DNA of 36,233 nucleotides from assembly GCA_030849075.1 (NCBI GenBank), contig JASAOO010003287.1:1-36233 (forward strand), in the 5' to 3' direction. Of this stretch, positions 9,300 to 19,100 are shown in pieces. Positions within the stretch are counted from its first letter, which is position 1; each line of letters begins with the position of its first letter. Under the pieces are notes generated by a model. The model saw nothing but the letters and a program-made list of their open reading frames with translations, searched no databases and had not been told where the DNA came from. The translations under genes and the position numbers were made by a program. Source of the DNA: Zelonia costaricensis. Its lineage: Eukaryota > Euglenozoa > Kinetoplastea > Trypanosomatida > Trypanosomatidae.

Positions 9300-12200
9300 A
9301 TGCTGCGTCTCGCGCTGCGGTCCCTGCAGTGGTCCGTCCCAACCCGCAGGGCGGCGTGGACGGGGACGGGCGTCGCCGCCGCCCCCGCCCCCGCCGCCGC
9401 CGCGGGTGTCGCCAACGGGCTTGGCACGACCGCCACAGCACCGACGACGGGCAGCCGCCACCGCAGCGCCAGTGGCGGTGGCGGCTTTGGCGTCGACACT
9501 CAGGTCCGCACGGACTTCGAGGTGCGGGCCGCGTTGCTGAAGAAGCGGTGGCGCGGCAGTGGGCAATACACCTTCGCGCGTAGCGAGGGGCAGCGGTTTC
9601 TCGATGCCGAGGTGCCCAAGAACGACCTGGGTGCGTGGATGGAGGAGGGCAACAACGCGAAGGCCTTGGCGCAGGTTCTTGCCTTCTTCGAAATCCAGCC
9701 CGAGGCGTCGCTGGCGTCACTGATGCTCAACAAGCTCGTGCGGGTTGCCGAGGACGAGTCGGTGCGGCTCACGGATCGACTGTACGCCGCGCTCTCCCTC
9801 ATCGCTGCCCGGCCAGAGGAGAACTACGAACGCACCTTCCACGTGGTCACGCAGGCCTTGCAGACGCTCAGCGGCCCTGCGATGGAAGTGTTGTCGACCG
9901 CCTGCAGCAACGCCGCCGGCGGGAGCAGCAGCAGCGGCAGCAGTGGCAGCGCCCACTCCGCCACGGGCCGCTCCGTGCGGGACATGAGCGCGGGCAGCGG
10001 CTTCAGCCCCGCGGCGGCGGTGGTGGTGCCGCCCCCCGTGGATGAATGGTACAGCGCAGCGTCGTTGTGCGCGAAGCTGCTGCAGCGCTGCGGCCGCCGC
10101 TCGCCACCGGTGCTGAATGAACAACTGGCCGCCGCCACCATCGCCGTCCTGCAGCGGACGCCAAGCGAGTACCTCGCCTACATACGGGACAACCTCGTGC
10201 GCCTGTACGCGTGGATGGTGCGGGCAGAGCGGCCGGAGGCAAACCAGGTGCTCTTCGTGCTGCTCGAGAAGGTGGGCAACCTGCCGCGCTCCGATTTCGC
10301 TAGCCTCACCACCGCGTGCGCACGCCATCACCTCTCGATGCAGCTGCCGGTCGAGCTCATCCAGCGGCTCGTTCAGGCTGGCTTCCTGTATCGCCTCAAC
10401 TTCTCCGGCTACGACGCGGCCGCCATTCTCGGTTCGCTGGCGCGCATGGTCTCCTCGCTCGTCGTCGGGGTCAACGGTGTGACGGCGGTGGACGTGATGC
10501 GGGTGCAGAACATATTTGGGGCACTGCTGGAGGAGATGCAGCCGCGCCTGCTGCGGCTCATGGACGCGCAGGACGCGCTGCACTGGCCCAACGCCGGCGC
10601 CATCACGACGTGCGTCTTTGCCTACGAGCTTGGCGGGCACCACCGCTACCGCCGCGTCTTTCAGGCCTACGGGGCGTACGTGCAACACGCGGTGCAGACC
10701 CTGGAGCCGGCGCACCTCGCCCTCGCTACCGGTATCCTGCGCCGCGCCCAGCTGCTCAACCCGCACCTGGCAGCCTTGCTGTCCGCGCGCATTGAGGTGG
10801 TGCTGGGCGAGCTGCGGCTCGCCGAGCTGTCGCACATCTGCGCTACCTTCGCCGTCCTGCCGCCGCCGCGGCCGACGTGGTGGGACGAGGCCCGCGCCGT
10901 CGCGCTGCGGCTGCTGCAGCCGGACACGAGCGGCGCTGTCTCCATCAACCTCGCCATCGCCTTCCCCGAGCAGCCGGGCTTCGCGGAGACAGTCGACTAC
11001 GCCCAGATCACGAATCGGCAGCTCGTCGATGTACTGCCCATCACGCTAGACTCGGCCCAATTCGGCGACGCCGTCGTGTCCACGCTGTGCCAGCGCCTCG
11101 CCACGCCGGCGGAGCGCTTCGCCCCGGACGACCTGCAGGCGCTGCTCGCGTGCGCGGGGCGGCCGCAGCTGGTGCAGGCGGCGCAGGCGTACCTCCGCGA
11201 CGCCTTCGCGCAGCCGGTCTGGAGCTCCGACACGCTCTTCTCATTGCCCCTCGCCATGGACCACGCCAACCCGGAGAACAACCTGCGGCACTTCAGCGCG
11301 GCCAAGGCGCTGGCGGCGGCGCAGGCGGCCTCGGTCGGGCCCGAGCAGTTCGTTGCGCTCGCCGAGCTGCTGCTGGCCGCGTTTGGGGAGTCGGACGGGC
11401 CGATCCGTGAGTTCGTGCAGGTGGGTGGCACGGACCTGGTGCGCAAGAGCGACGTGATGGTGAGCACACAGGCACACTACCTGGCCGTGTTGCGCCGCTA
11501 CGCCACGTTGACGCCCCCGCCGGACTGGCTGCACGCGTTCGCCGAGTCGCTGCAGGAGCACACATTCCGGGTGCCGCTTAGCGTGGTAGAGGACGTGCTG
11601 CTCTCGCTGCGCACTCTGTACGAGGACGTGGCCAAGACGCCGACGCTGCAGATTGTCTTGTCGGCGGTGCTGCGGCGTGTCTTCGGCGAGTTGATGCCAC
11701 CGCCGAACGCGGCGGCCGCGGCGAGCGAGGAGAGGGCCCGCATCACGGTGCTGCTCGTGTATCTGCAGAACGGCATGACGCTGCCGCTGCTCAACGCAAG
11801 CCACGAACTGGTGCAGGACGTGATGCAGAGTGAGGCGCAGTACGGACCGGAGGTGCGCCGCGCCATCGCGATGATGCCGACGCCCAAGGCGGCCCCAGCA
11901 GAGGAGCGGCGTGGCCGCTTCGTGCTGAAGCACCTCAACGCACACTCAAGTCGCGGCGACGCGGCCATGCCCGTGCTTGACCTCAACAGCACAGACCCCT
12001 TCGCCGACCCACTGCCCTCCTCAGAGCTCGCGGCACCGCCGCCGCAGGCGCCTCCGGCGCAGCCACGCCCCGCCGCCGCCGCTGAGGCAAGTACCACCGA
12101 GCCAGCCGCATCCCCACCCGCGCCTGCGCCACCGCCAACGTCAGAACCCGCGGCCGTGGCAGCGGAGGCGCCGAGCAAGGCAGAGGACGTGGCCCCGCCC

Positions 12201-14189
12201 CCGCCGCGGGAGGAGAAGCCCATGTCCTACTACGCGAAGTTCTTCAGCTCCTCCGTCGGTCAGATCCTCGTCGGCCGCGGCGTGCACGAGGAACGCAAGG
12301 AGGACGCGGTGGAGGAGGCAACCACGAGCGCGCCCGGAGAGGCAACGGCGCTGCCAGACGGCGGTGCGGAGCGACAGCCGCTGCAGCCGCGCCGCACGCG
12401 CCTGCACCCATCTACACATGCGGCGGCGGCGGCGGCCCACCCCACTGACGCCGCGGACAGCCCCGCACCACCGCAGCAGCAGCAGCAACACCAACAGCAG
12501 CAGCAGCAGCAGCCGGCCGCCTCTGCGCCGGTGGCCGTGCCCGTGACCAGCTTCACGACGGCGTGGGGCAACAGCGGGGCGAACGGCGCCGGCGCCGGCT
12601 GGGGCTTCCTCTCCGCCGCCTCGCCGGCCACACCGGTGAGCGCGACCCAGCAGCAGCAGCTGCAGCACAGCACCGCGTTCAGCTCGCTCTTCGGCATGCC
12701 GCCCATTCACACGCCTAACGCGGCGCCACCGCCGTCTGCGCAGGCCACTCTCGCGGCCGCCAGCGCGGCCCCGCCGGCCGCCACCTCGCCCGCCCGTCCT
12801 CCGCCGCCGCGCATGGGCGCTGGTGCTGGCATGAGCGGCAACAACGTCTTCTACAACCCAAGCGACCCCTCGTCGTCGTCGGCCTCGGCCTCGGCGTCGC
12901 TGCGAGGGCGCCCGGTGATGTCGCGCAAGGCCGTCATCACGCGCCAGGGCGTGCATGGCGCGGCAGCGGCCACGGCCACGGAGCAAGAGGACATCCGCCG
13001 CATCTACACCGACACCGCGGGGGCCACGCAGGTGCCGCAGACCCCCAACGCTGCCGGCGGCCCGCAGATCGTGCTTGACGCCGCCACGGCTGCTCCTGCT
13101 GCCGCGCCACCCGGCGGGATGGCCGCAGGGCGGACGCCAGCCACGGCCGCGACGGCATATCGCCCGCATCAGCAGCAGCAGCAGCAAGGCGGCGGTGCGG
13201 CGAGCGGCATGGCCAGCTTCATGCACAAGGCGGGTGTGTCGAAGATCTCCGGCTACAACATGGACGAAGGGGCCGCGGACGCAGCGAGTGACGGCGTCGC
13301 CGGTGCGGCGGCGGTGTCCTCTGTGCCGGGGCAGGGCGGCACCCGCCCCGCGCTGGACTGGGTGGATGCCGCTCGGCGCGTCGGCCGTGTGACGCGGCTG
13401 CCACGCAGCAAAACGAAGACGCGCTCCCAGCACAACCTCTCTGCGTGGCTCAACACGCCGTCCGCGCGGCTGGACAGCGGCGTGCGGGCTCACAACGCCG
13501 CCGCCGCGGAGGGAGAGGGGGAGGAGGAGGCGGACAGGGACTCGGCGCCGGCGGCGGCGGCGCCATCGCACGCGTCCGCCGTGGCCGGCCGTGGGCGGCA
13601 GACCACCGTGGCGGAGGTGATCAAAGGGCACCGGTCCAAGCGGAAGGCGAGCAAGGCGGCCGACGCGAGCGCAGCAGCCGCGGCGAGCGAGGCGGCTAGC
13701 GAGGCAGGCGGCAGCAAGCGGGGCGGCGGCGCTGGTGCCGCTGGGCGAGGCAGTCGCAGCCGGGCCGCAGGAGGGGCCGCGAAGGCATCCGGGAAGAGCA
13801 GCGGCAAGGGCAACGGGGGCGGCGCGCACCACGGCAAGGGCGGAGCCGCAGCCGCAGCCGCAGCCGCAGCCGCAGGCGCAGCCGCAGGCGCCGGTGGGTC
13901 GGCCGCGTCTCGTAAGAAGGGTGCCGGTAAGTCGGGCAGTGGCAGTGGCGGTGGTGGTGGACACGCCCACGCGTCTGCCGGCAAGAAGGGCGCAGCGGCG
14001 GGGGCGAAGGGGGGCAAGGCAGCCGCGGCGGGTGGTGCCGGCGGCTCTGCCAGCCGCGGGAAGCGTGGAGGTGGTGCGGCGGCGGCGGCGGTGAAACCGG
14101 CCAAGAAGGTTGTGAAGGCGGCTGCCAAGAAGGCGACGGCGGCCTCGGCGGCGCCCAAGAAGAAGCCGGCCAAGGGAAAGAAGAAGTGA
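9300..14189 (+). CDS. Large conserved-hypothetical protein, putative mitochondrial helical-repeat protein with H1-like basic tail
   Basis: A 1629-residue protein. The N terminus, MLRLALRSLQWSVPTRRAAW, is basic, hydroxylated, free of acidic residues and potentially amphipathic, as in mitochondrial import signals. Residues about 69-960 are mostly helical with repeated Leu/Ala patterns, reminiscent of helical-repeat RNA-binding proteins (RAP/FASTK or OPR type). No single domain is certain. A short conserved-looking segment containing YYAKFFSSSVGQIL starts at about 977. Residues about 1000-1440 are low complexity with Gln, Ala and Pro runs. The last 190 or so residues are Lys/Ala/Gly-rich and end KKKPAKGKKK, like a histone H1 tail. 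The ATG at 9300 is the only Met between the upstream end of the open frame and the conserved part. A role with mitochondrial RNA or kinetoplast DNA is inference only. Confidence 0.75.
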   Translation: MLRLALRSLQWSVPTRRAAWTGTGVAAAPAPAAAAGVANGLGTTATAPTTGSRHRSASGGGGFGVDTQVRTDFEVRAALLKKRWRGSGQYTFARSEGQRFLDAEVPKNDLGAWMEEGNNAKALAQVLAFFEIQPEASLASLMLNKLVRVAEDESVRLTDRLYAALSLIAARPEENYERTFHVVTQALQTLSGPAMEVLSTACSNAAGGSSSSGSSGSAHSATGRSVRDMSAGSGFSPAAAVVVPPPVDEWYSAASLCAKLLQRCGRRSPPVLNEQLAAATIAVLQRTPSEYLAYIRDNLVRLYAWMVRAERPEANQVLFVLLEKVGNLPRSDFASLTTACARHHLSMQLPVELIQRLVQAGFLYRLNFSGYDAAAILGSLARMVSSLVVGVNGVTAVDVMRVQNIFGALLEEMQPRLLRLMDAQDALHWPNAGAITTCVFAYELGGHHRYRRVFQAYGAYVQHAVQTLEPAHLALATGILRRAQLLNPHLAALLSARIEVVLGELRLAELSHICATFAVLPPPRPTWWDEARAVALRLLQPDTSGAVSINLAIAFPEQPGFAETVDYAQITNRQLVDVLPITLDSAQFGDAVVSTLCQRLATPAERFAPDDLQALLACAGRPQLVQAAQAYLRDAFAQPVWSSDTLFSLPLAMDHANPENNLRHFSAAKALAAAQAASVGPEQFVALAELLLAAFGESDGPIREFVQVGGTDLVRKSDVMVSTQAHYLAVLRRYATLTPPPDWLHAFAESLQEHTFRVPLSVVEDVLLSLRTLYEDVAKTPTLQIVLSAVLRRVFGELMPPPNAAAAASEERARITVLLVYLQNGMTLPLLNASHELVQDVMQSEAQYGPEVRRAIAMMPTPKAAPAEERRGRFVLKHLNAHSSRGDAAMPVLDLNSTDPFADPLPSSELAAPPPQAPPAQPRPAAAAEASTTEPAASPPAPAPPPTSEPAAVAAEAPSKAEDVAPPPPREEKPMSYYAKFFSSSVGQILVGRGVHEERKEDAVEEATTSAPGEATALPDGGAERQPLQPRRTRLHPSTHAAAAAAHPTDAADSPAPPQQQQQHQQQQQQQPAASAPVAVPVTSFTTAWGNSGANGAGAGWGFLSAASPATPVSATQQQQLQHSTAFSSLFGMPPIHTPNAAPPPSAQATLAAASAAPPAATSPARPPPPRMGAGAGMSGNNVFYNPSDPSSSSASASASLRGRPVMSRKAVITRQGVHGAAAATATEQEDIRRIYTDTAGATQVPQTPNAAGGPQIVLDAATAAPAAAPPGGMAAGRTPATAATAYRPHQQQQQQGGGAASGMASFMHKAGVSKISGYNMDEGAADAASDGVAGAAAVSSVPGQGGTRPALDWVDAARRVGRVTRLPRSKTKTRSQHNLSAWLNTPSARLDSGVRAHNAAAAEGEGEEEADRDSAPAAAAPSHASAVAGRGRQTTVAEVIKGHRSKRKASKAADASAAAAASEAASEAGGSKRGGGAGAAGRGSRSRAAGGAAKASGKSSGKGNGGGAHHGKGGAAAAAAAAAAGAAAGAGGSAASRKKGAGKSGSGSGGGGGHAHASAGKKGAAAGAKGGKAAAAGGAGGSASRGKRGGGAAAAAVKPAKKVVKAAAKKATAASAAPKKKPAKGKKK
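12473..12512 (+). repeat. CAG/CAA repeat encoding a Gln run
   Basis: Consecutive CAG and CAA codons encode an almost pure Gln tract, broken by one His, in the low-complexity part of the large protein. Shorter CAG runs occur near 12648-12666 and 13170-13188. All are in frame. Confidence 0.9.
13843..13891 (+). repeat. GCAGCC hexamer repeat encoding poly-Ala
   Basis: Tandem GCAGCC/GCAGGC units encode an Ala stretch inside the H1-like tail. The repeat keeps frame. Confidence 0.85.
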
Positions 14190-14485
14190 GGAGAGAAGTC
14201 ATCATTGCCACAGTCCTGTTGAGTGTGCACGTGTGATGTTGAGTGCGCCCTTCCTGTGCGCCATCGGCGAGTGGCATCGATGCACGCTAGACAGTGCACA
14301 GGTCTGCGTGAACGCCGCGTCGCCCTCCCTCCCCCCTCCACTCCCTTCCACCCCCCCCCCCCTCGACACACAAGCGCACACACAGACACACACATCTGCT
14401 GTTGCCTGAGTCTTGTGCCGGCGTTGTCCGTGCACGTGTGTGTGCCTGTGTGTGCGTGCCTCTGAGTGCCTGTGCTTGTGTGTGC

Positions 14486-14508
14486 CTGTGTGTGTGTGTG
14501 TGTGTGTT
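14486..14508. repeat. (TG)n microsatellite
   Basis: About eleven TG units within a wider TG-rich stretch from about 14435. Confidence 0.85.
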
Positions 14509-14653
14509 GCAGCTTGGGTGTGTACCAGTACGGTGATGATGCTAACGCGTGTGTTTGCTTTTGCGTTGGTTTATTTCCTCATAGAGAGAGCGAGAGAGGA
14601 GCTGTGTGTACGTGTGTGTGCGTGTGTGTGCCTGTGCAGAGGCAAGGGAGAGT

Positions 14654-14666
14654 GGGGGGGGGGGGG
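14654..14666. repeat. G homopolymer (13 nt)
   Basis: Thirteen consecutive G residues. It is the longest G run I see on the + strand, whereas C runs of this size recur. Confidence 0.85.
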
Positions 14667-14843
14667 AAGGCGCCGGGTGCACGAGGTGGCGACTGTTCGG
14701 TACGTCGGGCGGGGGCTGGCGAGGGGCCGTCGCAAGGCCTTTGCCCACCGCTCCGTCCGCGCCCTCCCCAACCCCTCCACGCACGTGTCCGGTGGTGTCG
14801 GTACGCTCAGCCCCTCGACGTGCCTCTCGGTGTGTCAGCTCTT

Positions 14844-14885
14844 AGTTGTGGTTGTGGTTGTGGTTGTGGTTGTTGTTGTTGTTGT
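14844..14885 (+). repeat. TTGTGG hexamer repeat passing into TTG repeat
   Basis: Tandem TTGTGG units are followed by TTG triplets. Four GG pairs are spaced by TTGT, so a two-layer G-quadruplex is conceivable in the RNA. Confidence 0.85.
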
Positions 14886-14999
14886 GTGTTTGCACTGCCG
14901 TGCAAGGACGGAGGCGGCCGAATAGATAGACGGATAGAGCGAGAGGAGGCGGTCGAAAGGCTGGCAGGCTCCTGCAACCGCTTGGTGCTGCGGCCAAGG

Positions 15000-15039
15000 T
15001 GTGTGTACGTGTGTGTGTGTGTGTGTGTGTGTACGTGTG
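15000..15039. repeat. (GT)n microsatellite
   Basis: About eighteen GT units with two AC interruptions. Confidence 0.9.
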
Positions 15040-15289
15040 CCTGCACGTCTCCTCTCCAACCCTGTGTGCGCGCACCTGTTTCTCCAGTAACCCCCTGACC
15101 CGTTGCACGGGCGACCGCCTTCTCGTGTTCTCCTTTTTGTTGTTTGTTTGCCGCGGTCTCGTGCAGGTGTGCATCGTCGAGTCCTTTGCGTGTTGCCTTC
15201 ACTTTCGGGTGTATGTGTGTGTGTTTGTGTGTGTTGTGTGGATGTGTGTGCGAGGCAGCGTTGCTGGCCGGGCGGGGAAGCGTCTTGGG

Positions 15290-15310
15290 CTGCCCTCGCC
15301 TCTTCTCTAG
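15290..15310 (+). promoter_or_regulatory. Candidate trans-splice acceptor before the small ORF or first kinesin
   Basis: A C/T-rich tract runs directly into a TAG with AG at 15309-15310, 69 nt before the small ORF. It could serve that ORF as a separate mRNA or be an upstream acceptor for the kinesin. Confidence 0.35.
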
Positions 15311-15378
15311 TGCGCGAAGTGGGCACTCGCTGCAGGCGTACGTACGAGGCGTGATAAACACACGCAGATCAACCCGCA

Positions 15379-15522
15379 ATGACAGAGAAGTCACACTTTG
15401 CAGCCTGGTCGCCCGGCAGCACCAGCAGCAGCAGCTGCTGCGACGGCGGCGACGGACCCGAGCACGCGCACCGCCGTGACAGTGACAGGGCGGAGGCACC
15501 AGTGGAGTCTGCGCCGGTGTAG
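15379..15522 (+). CDS. Possible small ORF (47 residues), hypothetical
   Basis: ATG at 15379 to TAG at 15520-15522 encodes 47 residues starting MTEKSHFAAWSPGSTSSSSC. Points in favour: roughly four fifths of third positions are G or C, as in neighbouring genes; the composition is not the His-Thr or Cys-Val type produced by repeats; a pyrimidine tract with AG lies 69 nt upstream; and the surrounding gap is long enough for another transcription unit. Points against: it is short, Ser-rich, resembles no family I know, and overlaps other open frames. It could instead be an upstream ORF in a long kinesin leader. No function is proposed. Confidence 0.25.
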   Translation: MTEKSHFAAWSPGSTSSSSCCDGGDGPEHAHRRDSDRAEAPVESAPV

Positions 15523-15765
15523 CACCGCGAAGGGGCGGGGGCGTGGGGCCCTCTTTCTGCCTCCGTCTCTCCCTCTCTCTCGCTGCTTGGCGCTCGCCGT
15601 GTCCCTAAGACGCTGTTGGAGCTTACGCCACGTGCGAGACAGCACCCCCGGCCCTGCGAGCGATGCCGCCGCTCGTCAGCCCCCCACCCGGACAACAAGG
15701 ATGCGGGTGCGTCCCATTCGCTTCGCGCTTCCACGCGGACCGCCCCAACACCCTCACGCCAACAC

Positions 15766-15790
15766 GTGTGTGTGTGTGTGTGTGTGTGTT
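15766..15790. repeat. (GT)n microsatellite
   Basis: About twelve GT units, 320 nt before the first kinesin. Confidence 0.85.
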
Positions 15791-15883
15791 GCTTCCGCCT
15801 CTCGACCATCCCTCTCCTGTTGCGACGGCGACGCTGCTCACTGTGGACCGCATCGGCGCGAAACCCACGATGGACGCGCGCAG
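15789..15883 (+). promoter_or_regulatory. Candidate trans-splice acceptor for the first kinesin
   Basis: A pyrimidine-rich tract at about 15789-15819 is followed by its first AG at 15882-15883, giving a 5' UTR of about 230 nt. Confidence 0.3.
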
Positions 15884-16112
15884 TAGCCGATCCCCGCTTT
15901 GTAACTTGATAGCCGCAGGACGCTGGAGTTCCTGCTCGCCACCGCACACTCCACCGCATCGGCCCACTGCACATGCAAGCACACACGCACAAGTTACAGA
16001 GAGTTTCGCTTCCTTGTTACGTGACAGGAGCGTGCTGCACCTCCCGGCACCGTCGCGTACAGCATCACCGCACTAGCCTTCACGATCGCCGCTCCGAGCA
16101 GCCAGCAGGATT

Positions 16113-19100
16113 ATGTACTCCCACCGCCCCGCACCGGGTCTGAGCGCCCGCCGTCCCAGCGAGCGCGGAGCGTCGACGTCCCTGATGAGCCAGCAAGACG
16201 TCAGCTTCACGGAGAGCACCGCCTACACCAACTCCCTGCACAGCGACCTCGTCATGGGCCATCACCTCCAGCGCCGCCCGCACTCACCGGCAGCCCTTGC
16301 GTCGGGCCGTCCTGCCTCCGCCTCTTCGTCGATACCACCGGGCAGCGCGAGGTCGCCGGCCGCCTCGCCGCGCGAGCACTTCGATGAGGCCGACGTGTAC
16401 GGCACCAGCGCCGCCGCACGGGACAACTTCCGCGTCGCGGTCCGGGTGCGCCCGCCGCTGCACCGCGAGCTGAACGGGTACCGGCCCTTCGTCGATGTCG
16501 TGCAGGTAATGCCGGAGCACGCCAACACCATCACCCTGTGCGACGCCCTCGACACGGAGGACGGGCGCGGCGCCGTGTACTCGCGTCAGAGCTACACCTT
16601 CGACCGCGTCTACGCCGCGGGCACCACGCAGGAGGCCGTGTACGAGCGCAGTGCACGGCCGGCGGTGCTCTCCGTGCTGGAGGGCTACAATGCGACCCTC
16701 ATGGCGTACGGGCAGACGGGCACGGGCAAGACGTACACGATGGAGGGCTTCACGAGCGACAACGAGCGCGGCATCATACCCCGCGCCGTCGAGGACGTCT
16801 TCGACTACATACAAGAGCGGCGGCGCGCCTCCGGCGACACCAAGTTCCTCGTGCGCGCCTCCTACATGCAAATCTACAACGAAGTCATCTCCGACCTTCT
16901 CGAGCCCCCGGCATCCGTGCCGGGCTACCCCGGTGGCGTGGGGAACGGCAGCATGAGCATGAGCAGCAGCACCGCTGCTGCCGCAGCAGGGAGCCGCAGC
17001 AGTCTTGTGGTGCGGCACACCCCGCAGCGCGGCGTCTACGTCGACGGCCTCTCCGAGTGGATTGTGCGCACCCCTGAGGACGTGTACGGGCTCATCGCGA
17101 AGGGCACCGCGCTGCGCGCCACCAGCGCGACGAAGCTGAGCGAGTTGTCGTCCCGCTCGCACGCCATCTTCACCATCATCGTAGAGGCAATGGAGGGCGA
17201 CGAGGCGAACCCGCTGTCGTACCGCTTCGGCAAGCTCAACATCGTCGACCTCGCCGGCAGCGAGAAGATCCGCCTCGCCGGCGTCACGGGGCAGCGCCTG
17301 GAGGAGACGAAGAACATCAACAAGTCGCTGCACGAACTCGGCAACGTCATTGCCGCGCTGGCCTCCAAGTCCGGCAGCGGCGCACACGGGCGGCGCGCGC
17401 AGCAGCGACACATCCCGTTCCGCAACTCGGCCCTCACGAGTGCCCTGCGCGACTCTCTCGGCGGCAACTGCAAGACGACGCTGATCGCGTGCATCTCGCC
17501 GGCGCTGGAGTCGTACGCGGAGTCGCTGTCGACGCTGATGTTCGCCAACCGCGCCAAGAACATCCAGAACCACGCCGTGGTCAACGAGGGCATGAGCCAG
17601 GCGACGCTGCTGCGTGCCTACGAGCAAGAGCTGCGCCGGCTGCGGCAGCAGCTGCAGGAGCGGACGGAGATGGGCGGGGCGGGCGTGATGGAGGACACCC
17701 ACGTGCTTCTGAGCGAGCTCGAGGAGGATCGCCGGCGCGCGGAGGAGGACCGCCAGGCGGCCCTGGCGGCGCTGCAGAGGTCTTCCGTGGCGCATCACGA
17801 GGAGATGCGGGTGCGGCAGGAGCTCGAGGGCCGCATCCGCGAGCTGGAGGCCGTCATGCGGGAGGGCGGGATGGAGGGCAACCCGCGCACCAGCCAGGAG
17901 TACGCGGAGCGGCTGCTGGAGCTGGACCGGGAGCGGCAGGCGGTCGCGGAGGACAAGGAGCAGGTGGAGCGGTACAAGCACCTCCTGCTGAAGCAGCGCG
18001 ACATCATGCTCAGCCTCACTACTCGCCTCAACGACCGGGATGAGACGATCCTGCTCCTGCAGGAGGAGGTGGACGCCTACGACCAGCACGTGCAGGAGCT
18101 GGAGGAGGAGCTGGAGACGGTCACGCAGCGGGCGTCCGCCACGGGCGCGGTGGCGGTGGTGAATCCGCGGCTCGTGGGCAACGCGAGTGAGGCGCAGGCG
18201 GCCGACTTCGTCCAGCAACGCCGCGTGGCGGCGCCGACGGGCGGGAGTGCGTCCCTGCCCTCGTCGCAGTCGACCGCGGCGGCGCCTGCGCGGTACCGCT
18301 CTCTCCTGCAGCCCAGCCGCACCGTGACGGCAGAGCAGCTTGCCATTGAGCTCGTCCTGCTGCAGGGCCGCGCCGATCCCGCCGCGTCGGCCGCAGCAGC
18401 GCCAGCCTCAACGACCGCAGGTGGACGGGGTGACGTGGACGGTGTTCTCAGCGAGGCGCAGCTCACCCGCCTCCTCGAGCGCCGCGCCGACTCCATTGTG
18501 CACGCGCACTACGACGCCCAAGTGGCGCAGCTGCGCGCCTCTGTTGCGGCCCTCACGCTGCAGCTGCGGAACAGCGAGGACAGGGCCCACCTGGCCGACC
18601 GCGAGGCGCGCCTCCTCGCCGAGCAGCTGCAGGGCGGCGGCTCCGCCAACGGCCGCGCACCGTCGACCTCCGTGGCGGAGGGGCAGCGTGCACTGAAGGC
18701 GGAGCTCGAGACGCGGCGCAAGGCTTATGTGTCCACCATGGATGCCGTGCACGACGCCGTCCGCGCCGATGCGGCGGAACGTGCAAAGCTGGGGCGCGAG
18801 CTGGACCGCATCCGCGTGGAGGTGCAGCACCTGCTGGAGACGACCTCCGCGGCCGACCCGTCGCGCCGCTCCGCCGTCAGCCGCGTGTGGCAGCGCCTGC
18901 AGGAGGTGGAGGAGCAGACGCGACTGCACGGGGCGCTGGCGCAGTTGCCGGCCCTGCCCGCCGTACAGGCCAACGGCGCCGCCGCCGCCGCAGCCGGTGA
19001 GTCGCAGGCGGCGCTGCAGCGGCAGGTCGAGGAGCAGCGGCGCCGCATCACGCAGCTCCAGGAGCAGTTGGCGAGCAGCGCCACGTGTTGCGCCTCTCCG

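Larger units (their letters stand above)
14190..16112. other. Long intergenic region (1.9 kb) upstream of the first kinesin
   Basis: The longest gap in the window. It contains a C run and CA-rich DNA (about 14350-14395), many GT runs (14435-14508, 14606-14636, 15000-15039, 15205-15250, 15766-15790), a G run, a TTGTGG repeat, several pyrimidine tracts and a possible small ORF (15379-15522). Other open frames here are Cys-Val or His-Thr repeats created by GT/CA DNA. Confidence 0.65.

Noticed and set aside
12473..13891. Possible repeat array of the CRISPR or minisatellite kind in the large gene
   Set aside because: The repeats are in-frame Gln and Ala codon runs without spacers, typical of low-complexity protein segments.
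12141..13970. Minus-strand open frame (609 codons) opposite the H1-like tail gene
   Set aside because: Product of GC-rich repeats; the sense frame runs unbroken for 1629 residues with coherent features.
14413..15098. Overlapping + strand open frames with Cys-Val repeats
   Set aside because: They are direct translations of GT microsatellites in the gap.
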